Of a stretch of 64,000 nt of DNA, positions 36,201 to 45,400 are shown piece by piece (positions within the stretch are counted from its first letter, which is position 1; every line of letters begins with the position of its first letter). The DNA comes from Conchocele bisecta (taxonomy: Eukaryota; Mollusca; Bivalvia; Lucinida; Thyasiridae), in contig CM055267.1 of the NCBI GenBank assembly GCA_029237695.1, positions 4,796,036 through 4,860,035 on the forward strand. The letters run 5' to 3'. The notes beneath the pieces are model-generated. The model did no database searches. It was not told where the DNA came from and saw nothing but the letters and a program-made list of their open reading frames with translations. Made by a program: the position numbers and the translations under genes.

Positions 36201-37449
36201 GTGGCACCTGCTATCTGCTGAGATACTAGGGGGAATGTAGGCTGAAGTTGGCCTATGTGGCACCTGCTATCTGCTGAGATACTAGGGGGAATGTAGGCCG
36301 AAGTTGGCGTATGTGGCACCTGCTATCTGCTGAGATACTAGGGGAATGTAGGCCGAAGTTGACCTATGTGACACCTGCTATCTGCTGAGATACTAGGGGA
36401 ATGTAGGCCGAAGTTGGCGTATGTGACACCTGCTATCTGCTGAGATACTAGGGGAATGTAGGCCGAAGTTGACCTATGTGGCACCTGCTATCTGCTGAGA
36501 TACTAGGGGAATGTAGGCCGAAGTTGGCGTATGTGGTACCTGCTATCTGCTGAGATACTTGGGGGAATGTAGGCTGAAGTTGGCGTATGTGACACCTGCT
36601 ATCTGCTGAGATACTAGGGGGAATGTAGGCTGAAGTTGGCGTATGTGGCACCTGCTATCTGCTGAGATACTAGGGGGAATGTAGGCCGAATTTGGCGTAT
36701 GTGGCACCTGCTATATGCTGAGATACTAGGGGGAATGTAGGCCGAAGTTGGCCTATGTGGCACCTGCTATCTGCTGAGATACTAGCAGTAATGTAGGCCG
36801 AAGTTGACATATGTGTCACCTGCTATCTGCTGAGATAATAGAGGGAATGTAGGCCGAAGTTGGCCGATGTGTCACCTGCTATCTGCTGAGATACTAGCGG
36901 TAATGTTGGCCGAAGTTGGCCGATGTGGCAGCTGCTATCTATTGAGATACCAGGGGGAATGTAGGCCGAAGTTGGCCGATGTGGCACCTGCTATCTGCTG
37001 AGATACCAGGGGGAATGTAGGCCGAAGTTGGCCTATGTGGCACCTGCTATCTGCTGCTATAATAGGGGGTATGTAGGCCGAAGTTGGCACAGGTGGCACC
37101 TATTATATGCTGAGATACTAGGGGGAATGTAGGCCGAAGTTGGCGTATGTGGCACCTGCTATCTGCTGAGATACCAGAGGGAATGTAGGCCGAAGTTGAC
37201 CTATATGGCACCTGCTATCTGCTGAGACAATAGGGGGTATGTAGGCCGAAGTTGGCGTATGTGGCACCTGCTATCTGCTGAGATACTAGGGGGAATGTAG
37301 GCCGAAGTTGGCGTATGTGGCACCTACTATCTGCTGAGATAATAGAGGGTATGTAGGCCGAAGTTGGCGTATGTGGCACCTCCTATCTGCTGAGATAACA
37401 AGGGGAATGTAGGCCGAAGTTGACCAATGTGACACCTGCTATCTGCTAC
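33263..37449. repeat. Minisatellite, 57-bp unit, about 73 copies
   Basis: The unit is GAATGTAGGCCGAAGTTGGC then GTATGTGGCACCTGCTATCT then GCTGAGATACTAGGGGG. Variants include TTGACCTATG for TTGGCGTATG, ATACCAGAGGG for ATACTAGGGGG, and AATAGGGGGTATG units. Similar units cluster, for example four GAAGCTGACC units in the 35630-35930 stretch, indicating local amplification. A segment near 33930-34110 is repeated near 34310-34480. The unit is 19 codons long, so repeat-encoded minus-strand open frames occur. Confidence 0.98.
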
Positions 37450-37497
37450 TCGGGCTCACGTTGGCTGAATGTTCAAAATAGCCACCGTGATATTTGG

Positions 37498-37728
37498 CCG
37501 TGATTGGAGAAATAAGGCTTATGCGTTTTGCGACCAGTGTAGATCAAGATCAGCCAGTGCATTCGAACAGCCTGGTCAGGGTCTACAATGTTCGCTATTC
37601 TATCAATGAAACACCCGTCACGCTTCTAACAAGAAAGCAATGCAGATCGTTATTAGGCTAAAATGCATGTAGCACATGCTATTTCATCAGGAGCTACACT
37701 GGTCAAATATCCCATAAGTCCCATTAAG
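37498..37728. mobile_element. Palindromic MITE, CTCCAGTCAC family, copy 4
   Basis: The left end is TGATTGGAGAAATAAGGC and the right end is CCCATAAGTCCCATTAAG. The interior TTTGCGACCAGTGTAGATC and AATGAAACACCCGTCACGC match the copy at 4390. Confidence 0.75.
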
Positions 37729-37807
37729 TGCCGCCAATTAGCATCACATGCCAGTACAGCCATTCTCGATATCACTAGGTATACAGACCAGCGTGTGATA
37801 TCGCATA

Positions 37808-37936
37808 TTAACCCTTCCTACACTGTTGTCGGAAATTGCCGTCTGCTGTTTTTCATTTTTGCTTTAATTCGAGAAATATTGAAAATAAAACATTTCCAGC
37901 AGACGACAACATTTAATTCAGCGTAGTAAGGGTTAA
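37808..37936. mobile_element. TTAA-flanked MITE (ACCCTTCCTAC family), copy 2
   Basis: TTAA is at 37808-37811 and 37933-37936. The ends are CCCTTCCTAC and GTAGTAAGGG, enclosing 121 bp. This is the compact version of the element at 24850. Confidence 0.85.
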
Positions 37937-38116
37937 ATACGTTATACACATATAATGCGCAAACGCCCCGAGGGGTAGGGGAATACATGTTCTTCAGCAA
38001 CAGGGGTATGGTATTAGACCACTTCTCTCACTGACACCTTCCTTTCGGTTGGCAATATTTTATCGGGCCACATGTAACGGTACGTAACTCACAATGGGGA
38101 GAAGGTGTGTATTCAT

Positions 38117-38172
38117 GTCCGGTTAGCCCAGTCGGTTAGAGAGGTCCCGGGTTCAATCCCCGGGCCAGTGCA
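38117..38172 (+). repeat. tRNA-like relic (pol III A box and B box, shortened)
   Basis: TAGCCCAGTCGG fits the tRNA A box and GGTTCAATCCC nearly fits the B box, followed by CCGGG as in a T-arm stem. The two boxes are only about 15 nt apart, where a real tRNA needs 30 or more, so the anticodon region is missing. It cannot fold as a tRNA. It is more likely a deleted tRNA pseudogene or a SINE head. It lies about 300 bp from exon A of the phosphodiesterase gene. Confidence 0.5.
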
Positions 38173-38263
38173 CATTTTTTCTTTTCTCGCCCTGTGACAC
38201 ACACACACTCGATTCCCGTGCTGCCACATCGAGCGGGGTGCGGTGTGGGTTTGTGGGTGTATG

Positions 38264-38460
38264 CAGGCCCGTAGCCAGGGGGGTCGGAGCGGTCGGACGA
38301 CCCCCCCCCCCCCCGCCCACCCCCCCCCCCCCCCGCCCAGTCTCGAGGTCCATTTTTTTAGCCTCGATGTACACTTTTTTAGACCCCCCTAGATACCTCA
38401 GGCCCCTTGGGCCTTCGAAACGACCCCCACCCCCTTCAAACAGGTCTGGCTACGGGCCTG
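38264..38460. mobile_element. hAT-like MITE, 5-bp target duplication, next to a splice donor
   Basis: The ends are CAGGCCCGTAGCCAGG and CTGGCTACGGGCCTG. The target duplication GTATG is at 38259-38263 and 38461-38465. C-rich runs lie at 38301-38335. On the minus strand its edge is at intron position +20 after the exon A donor (38479-38478). Confidence 0.9.
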
Positions 38461-38479
38461 GTATGGGTGTGGGAGTTAC

Positions 38480-38617
38480 CTTGCCCGGCTCCTCTATCAG
38501 CATGACCTGGCAGCGCTCACACTGTAGCAGCGACTGCGTATGCATCATGATCTTCTGGATGAGCGCCGCCACGTTACTCTGCTCCTCGAATATCACCCGC
38601 GCCAGGTCCAGCAGCAC
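38480..38617 (-). CDS. PDE5/PDE11-like phosphodiesterase, exon A (start of GAF-B)
   Basis: This is a 138-nt exon of a dual-GAF cyclic nucleotide phosphodiesterase, phase 0 at both ends. The acceptor is TATTGCAG before 38617 and the donor is AAG|GTAACT after 38480. It encodes 46 residues beginning VLLDLARVIFEEQSNV and ending ECxxCQVMLIEEPGK-like, with the CERC motif typical of PDE11 at the first GAF-B strand. In PDE5/PDE11 the FEEQ helix links GAF-A to GAF-B, and the following helix and strand open GAF-B. The family hydrolyses cAMP and/or cGMP in the cytosol and is allosterically tuned through the GAF domains. The codons are GC-rich, unlike the AT-rich surroundings. The next exon toward the C-terminus was not found in 1-38479. 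PDE5 against PDE11 is not decided, though CERC favours PDE11. Confidence 0.92.
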
Positions 38618-38631
38618 CTGCAATACAGGTG

Positions 38632-38650
38632 TTGTTGTTGTTGTTGTTGG
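38632..38650. repeat. GTT microsatellite
   Basis: Six GTT triplets lie in the intron just upstream of the exon A acceptor, reading AAC on the gene's strand. They replace the usual pyrimidine-rich tract beyond about -13. Confidence 0.9.
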
Positions 38651-38739
38651 TTCGATTTTAAAGGTGGGAATTACTTGTATTAGCTTCCATACACATGTGG
38701 ATAAAGCGTGGCAGAGACGATACAATATTTTGTTTTAAT

Positions 38740-39546
38740 CTAATTATGTTTAGAGACCAACAGTAAGTATTTGACAACTTGTACCATTGTGCCATCCATG
38801 CCACCCTTTTTCCACGCCATACCCATTGATCTCCCCTACTTTGGGTAGAACCAACCTACCGTTTCCTTGTGTGTGGCCCGTTATGACCGAGTCTGTAATT
38901 GACGACAGGGAATGGTTTATATATTATAATATTGGTAAACTAGTAATAGTAATTGTTCATATGTTCAGTTTTTAATAACTTAATTTCGAGCGAGCGTAAT
39001 GAGCGAAGAAATGATTTTATTAAAAAATCAATATATGAACTATAATTATAATATTGTTCGCCCCGCCCCTTCACGTATACATGTCTGTTTCAATGTAGCC
39101 CCTCCCATACACGTGCTTTCCACTTGCCATCCTACTGAATAGGATGCGTGCCATGCGAATTTCTGACAACAAGCCGTGACGTGACGTGAATATAGAAGTT
39201 TACTTATTGAAAAGTTTGATGAATACTTTTAATATACTTATATTGGTGAAAGAGTCGCAATATGTGAGTCATTGAGACGAACTGCTGTTTTCATTGGTCG
39301 AGAAACCAGGGCAAACAAGAAAGTTTTTCGCATCCAGTATAAGACCCAGAGATTCTTACATGAGTGATGATTTAATATGATATTTCTTAACCGAGTTTGC
39401 TGATTTCATAAGAAACTAGACAATGGCGATGGGGTATAGTCGTACGCAGTTTGGTGAAACGGGCCCCTGTGCACTATGCCTGGGCGACTGGTGTTTGTCC
39501 CATCGGGTTCATCGGCCGATCAGTCGGTCAATCATGAGGGCTGTTA
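38740..39546. other. Unassigned intronic DNA
   Basis: No recognisable gene or element. GAGCGAGCGTAATGAGCGAAG near 38988 is a short direct repeat. Confidence 0.4.
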
Positions 39547-41186
39547 CGGGGCGCCAAGTGGGACATGGCTCAATTTTGTTAACAAAATTCATTTTTGTGT
39601 CACAAAATTCAATTCTGTGTCACAAAATTCACTTTTGTGCCACAAAACTCAATTCTGTGTCACAAAATTCAATTCTGTGTCACAAAATTCACTTTTGTGC
39701 CACAAAACTCAATTCTGTGTTACAAAATTCAATTCTGTGCAACAAAATTCAATTCTGTGTCACAAAATTCAATTCTGTCAATTCTGTGTAACAAAATTCA
39801 ATTCTGTGTCACAAAATTCAATTCTGCACACGCATGTAGGAAGGACTACCATTGGTCAGAAACTGCACTGGAGAAATGGGTCGCGGTCGCCGATCTACAC
39901 ATTCAATGTCGATGATTCATTTCTCATTCTGCCGATGATTCATTTCTCATTCTGCCATTTTGCTTCAACTATCTCCAAATAGTCAAACGTTGACAAACCC
40001 ATTCGTATTTAAACTCATTTGCGTTATAATTGTACACATAATTCATGTACATGTAGATCTCCCGCGAGTACTGACCTCATTTATTGTGTATCGCAAGGTA
40101 CATCTGCCCCAGTTAAATCAATAATACACGCGCTGTGGCCTGTGTTCTGACTGCTGTCTGTGTTTATAAACAGAATGTGTGTATTGGGCCATTTCTGGAA
40201 ACCATTTGTAGTATTTGTGTAGATACCATGGATACTAAAATGGTGCATACTGTAAATAATGCATGTAGACACATAGTTGCGAACACGTAACTTCGCAACT
40301 AGTAGACACAGATCCAATACCATTTGTTTCACAAGGTTAGATCTACTGTTAGAATACGACGTCATCTAATGTCATTTTCGAGCATAAAACGTTACCTGAT
40401 AAATAGAATACCAGGCTAGTGTATTTTAATATCAACTTTATCAGGCTCGGCTCGGAAACGGTAGGAATTCCTCGGCAAGCCTCGGAATTCCTACGCGTTT
40501 CCTAGCCTTGCCTGATAAACTTGATATCAAAATACACTAGCCTGGTATTCTCTATATATGGGCATGCTCTCAGGTCTAGCTATGTCCCGGCTACTTTATG
40601 TTTGACCCTGTTTACATAATTGAGGGAAAATTCTGAATATTTTTCTTATTTCTCCTTCAAAGTATATATGCTTATATGGTGTGACCACTCATTTGTAATC
40701 ATATATAACCAAAATAACTGTCCATAAAGAAGTATAATATTGATATATTGGGTTATATTTTCGCATTTAAATATTTACCTTTAAACTGCAAGTGTACTCC
40801 ACCATCTAGTAAAATGGACTAAGACCGATCTCAACCAATCAACGTAGAGATGACATAGACTATCCTACGCAAACTGATTTTTGTGGACAAAAATGAATTC
40901 TGTCCCACAAAACTGAATTTTCTTCACAAAACTCAATTCTGTCTTACAAAATTGAATCCTTTATAACAAAAATGAATTTTGTATACGAAACGTATGCAGA
41001 ATTGAATTTTGTGACACAGAATTGAATTTTGTGACACAGAATTGAATTTTGTGACACAGAATTGACAGAATTGAATTTTGTGACACAGAATTGAATTTTG
41101 TGACACAGAATTGAATTTTGTGATTTTTAGTGTTACAAAACTCAATTTTGTCTGGACAAAATTGGTTTTGTAAACATAATTAACCT
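39547..41186. mobile_element. Foldback element FB-B, copy 2
   Basis: The left terminus CGGGGCGCC is preceded by TA (39545-39546). The left arm (about 39575-39825) has the same 20-bp units as copy 1 but is roughly half as long. The core (39826-40870) matches 19650-20690 with only scattered substitutions and includes the same nested MITE at 40406-40550. The right arm spans about 40880-41155. The usual right terminus GGCGCCCCG is not in place: the sequence runs into an inverted partial element at 41187. Confidence 0.9.
40406..40550. mobile_element. Palindromic MITE (GCTAGTGT family) nested in FB-B copy 2
   Basis: It lies at the same place as in copy 1 (20224) and reads the same, so the insertion predates duplication of the foldback element. 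Confidence 0.9.
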
Positions 41187-41313
41187 GTCCTGCATACGGG
41201 GCGCCATGCAGGACAAATTAATTATGTGTACAAAATTGAGTTTTGTAACACTAAAAATCACAAAATTCAATTCTGTGTCACAAAATTCAATTCTGTCAAT
41301 TCTGCGTCACAAA
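41187..41313. mobile_element. Partial FB-B end, inverted tail-to-tail with copy 2
   Basis: It starts CGGGGCGCCATGCAGGACA, the inverse of the FB-B right end, and continues with the ACACTAAAAATCAC and CACAAAATTCAATTCTG arm on the opposite strand to the preceding arm. Together with 40990-41186 it makes a palindrome of over 300 bp centred near 41188. It ends abruptly in ordinary sequence at about 41313. Confidence 0.85.
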
Positions 41314-41329
41314 GCGTATAACATAGTAT

Positions 41330-41460
41330 AACTTAGCGAAACATGTACTATCTTATAGGAAATTCATCGTAGATTTCGCAAATGCGTGTTACCATTGCGT
41401 AAACCGCGGCCGAATATCATTTTTTTATGGTTTCCATGGTAACGGTAAAATTACTTGATT
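41330..41460. repeat. Dispersed repeat, inverted copy of 48222-48352
   Basis: TATAACTTAGCGAAA, GCGTGTTACCATTGCGTAAA and CCATGGTAAC occur in the same order as in the reverse complement of 48222-48352. Confidence 0.75.
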
Positions 41461-42465
41461 GTTTTTTAAATATTTTGTGACAATACTTATGATCATGGAA
41501 ACGATATATATACATGCCAATATGTATTTCAATAACATTATGGTAATAAACATGTATTTGTAGTAACCTGTGCGAGTAAAAATATTTGAAACCATGACTA
41601 CTGCGAGTTTAGACCAATCAGAAACGCTCCCTTCTTAAACTCGTGCGAGTGACTTTTTTTCAAAGTTATTGCGGTTCAAACGATATGTTTTATCAGGAAT
41701 GTCAGTTGGTATTGAACACAATTTGTGATTGATTTCTTAATGAAACATGATTGTGGATTGGCTAGACAATTCTCTATCTTCCCAACTATGTGTGGAAAAT
41801 TGAATGGATCTGGCATGAAGTGTGAGTTATATTGCTTTGGGCTATGCTAGTCTTTGTGGGCCCACCCTAACCAGGTTTAACCCCCCCCCCCCCCCCACCA
41901 GTGGATTTTACTTCACTGACCGTTCCCATGCGGTAGCCTTGTTGTCGTGTCTTCTTGTGATGTGTTTGTGTTTTTTCATTTTTATTGCTAGGACCGTTGT
42001 TTTCGTAGTGATTTATTTTTTAGGGGTCTGTTTTGTGGCGCCTCTGTTGCATTTTGTGTTGTTTTCTTACTTTTTGTAGTTATTGTTTTTCTTGGGGACC
42101 GTACACCGCTGGTTATGGAGTGCATTGTTTGCCATGTTGAAGGCTCTGTGACCACCGCTGTACCCATGCCGTAGTTTTCTATGGTTGTATTGTTACAGTT
42201 ATGTTAGTCCTGCTCATTGCCCCCCTTAGGATTTATTACTCTATTTTGCCTTCTTTGGTATTGTCGGGATGTACTCTGTATATATTTATGTGTGATATGG
42301 GTTTCCTAATTGTGTATAATATTAACAGATTAGGAAATAAGATCAGGTAGTTGATCTGGAACTCATCATCAGAAATTCGAAGCAGGTAAAACTTGGTGAC
42401 GGTATCGTAACTCTGGACAAATAACTCATTTGTGATCACCGATCATCCAACAGGAAGGTAGGACT
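41461..42465. other. Unassigned intronic DNA and presumed 3' flank of the CXC-motif gene
   Basis: A C run of about 16 lies at 41881-41896. On the minus strand an AATAAA at 42237-42232 sits about 230 nt after the CXC gene's stop codon and could be its polyadenylation signal. No inverted repeat matching the gene's upstream flank was found. Confidence 0.4.
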
Positions 42466-45400
42466 TTAAGACTCGCCCTCCGAGTCAGAACCCGTGGCTT
42501 CCTGGGCTGCCTTATTCGTGCACTCGCCTTGACAAAGACAAATGTCAATGCATGGCAGACCCATTGCAGAACACTGACACTTATTAGTAGTACAGTCGCT
42601 GTCTCAGCAATACAAATGTGTCATGTCTCTCATGAATACTGGCGCCGGTGGATTGCTGAAGTACACATGAACCAGTTTTCCGTTTTCGGCCCGTTTCCAC
42701 CCGTTGCCGATAGGGTCTGGAACATCAGGGTCTGGTACATGACTCTGACACCACATTATCGTCTGGACTCTAGCACGCATTACATGGTGTTTAAATGCGT
42801 CTTCTGTTGGCTGGAGCTGTGATGCAGACCTGTCAGTAGATGTAGCAATGGCCAGCCTAAGTTCATTCATGCTGCTATATTGCCTCCCAGTTTGTTTGTT
42901 TTTGGTTCCGCCAAACAGCATCATAACGTATGTTCTTGATACGGGAAGACATTCATCAACCGATTCAAACTCACACACTTTGGACATGTCTTGTAATTTG
43001 TCGGTATTTTGGAGCAGCTTTCCAAGTGCTATCCGTTTCCCAACTTTATATATGGAGCTGTTGGTGTCGCACCCTGTCAGGGCATGCATAGCTGGTAAGC
43101 AGGAACTTACCACTGGTCCAATTTCTCCAGCAATTGCATGAATTGGAATATACCTATTTCTGAAGGTATGCCTTGTTCTGTGCCCAGTATGCATATATAC
43201 GCTGTGGTCTTTGAGCATTGTGAAGTAATAGTAGATGAGAATCACCAACACGTCGGTGTCATCAGTTCGAATGACAATACGCTCGTGTGTTGCAGTCAGC
43301 TGGGTAGCATGTAAAACCATGCGAGTGTCGGCCTCTTCTTGGGTTGAATACAGACTATGCAAACATTCAGCCCCATTGGTAGTAACGCTGCGAACCTCTT
43401 GCCCGTTTTGAAATCCCCCAGAGAGCACAATTGACAAACCATCTGTCAGCCGTTGTGGTGCATTCTCCACCACATATCCACATACGAATGATGCTAGGGA
43501 TGCTTTGTTTTCCGAGTTCCTCAAAAAAACGTCTGTAATTTGGAACCACGCGGCTCCCGGACACCATATACGCAGGGACTGTACTTTCCCCTGTGCGCCG
43601 CTGTCGTTCGGTCTCTTTTAATGAGTGTTCATTGTCATATCGGTCGAAAACAACAGTGACTGTTGTTATGGTACTGTCGCGTGTGAAATGTGACGTTATC
43701 TGTTTCAACACGACCGATCCTAAATCCTCGAAGATTTTGAAGTGAGCTTCATTCAACGCCTGGAGTAGAGCCATACCGTCTATGATATATGCAGTGTTTT
43801 GATTGGACTGTGTCGACTCGATTGGCAGCTCGTTCAATTCTTCTGTGAATGATTCCAGCTTCTTTGCTAACTCTGCCCCTTGTTAGTCTTCCGCATGGAA
43901 CCGTCATCGTGAAACAGGGATGGTGGTACAGAAGCTAATTCATGTTGAAGTACTTCTGCCATGTCAATGTCACGGTGGTTAGCAACTGCTAGCAGACGCC
44001 TGAACAAAACTTCAGAATCCAGCATGAGCTTTGAGGATTTATCTACACCAAATGGTTTCCGCAGATTGGCAAACGTGCGTACCTTACTACGAGGAATTGC
44101 CTTCCAAAATGGCACCGATCGTTCACTCGACAACCTGTCTGCAATGTAGTGCTTGACAGCATTCTTACTGTCATCTCTGAACTCATTCATTGACTTCTCA
44201 ATCTCATCTGACACCACCTGTCCTGATCCAATGTTGACTAGTTTGACCGGAACCGATTTCAGGTCAAATGGATTTTGATACTGGTTCATTACCAGGTCTA
44301 CCACTTTCTCGACATCTTTCTCATCTCTCGTCTTCCTGCTTTTACCCAACTCTTCGTGCTGACTAGTCACTGTGTCTTTCGAAAATGTCTGCTTAAATCT
44401 CCCACAGAAATCTCCAAGAATATGTCGAGTGACTAACCACCGTGTCAGTGCTCCCTTCCTGCGGGTGAAGCCGATAATACCACCCGAACCCTTTGCTTCC
44501 TTATTTATGGTCTGCTCTAGTGCCTGATCAGTTGGTACCGAGTTGAACACACGTACCGCACTCCTTCGAGCAACAAATCCACCATTCTGCAGATGTTCAT
44601 AAGCTTCCGGGTGTATATTCTTCAGAGCTAGCATATCGGCGACATACACAGGTGTGAACAGCGCATAATTGGTTCGCCCTGCTGCCCAAAACCAATGAAC
44701 ACTTTCAATCACTGACACTAAGTGTAGGTCAAAATCTGCATCCCTCTCTGCTCTCAATAGCCTGAGTAGCAGAAATGCAGCCTCCAGAAAGTTCATCCAG
44801 AACTTGAATGTCGAACTTTGGTTCTCACCTTCTGCTTGAAACATCCGTATGCGTTCCTCAATGACCTGCATTTCTGACTCAATATCTGTTCGACCATGTT
44901 TACAGCCTTCTTCGTTCTTGTCGCTGAAGGCCTCTCTTAGATCATCCATTTTCTGCCCTAAGTGAGGTTGTGGCTCTTCCCCACTTTCAATCAACCAGTC
45001 TGTGAAACCTTCGAAGAAACACCGACACATTGCATCAAGTACAATCTTGATACCCCTAATACCTCTACTTAACTGTCCCCCGTTCAGTATCTGCCTCGCC
45101 GTTATCTCGGAATACACATCGGATTCCGTCAGTAAGCTGAAGAGACCTCCATCTGAAAACAATTTGCCAATACTTGCCAGAAAAGCCATCGTGTGATGCA
45201 TGCCCCCAAGTCGAAGCGTCACCTTACCGTCCAAACTTGGTGGGTGTGTCCATAAAATTTCACGAGCTTTGGAATAAATAGCTAGGTCTGCAGTCACACT
45301 AATGTGCTTTTGTCCAACCGTTTCTGCCAATCGCATAAGTTGGTGGAGAGCTCTAAAAATTGTAGAAACATCAGAAGGTGGTGCATCGATGAATGGGAGG

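Noticed and set aside
38117..38172. Functional tRNA gene
   Set aside because: The A and B boxes are too close and no anticodon arm can form.
1..38479. Further phosphodiesterase exons downstream of exon A
   Set aside because: I looked for GC-rich minus-strand blocks that could encode the rest of GAF-B and its NKX(n)FX3DE motif and found none. A short exon could still have been missed by eye.
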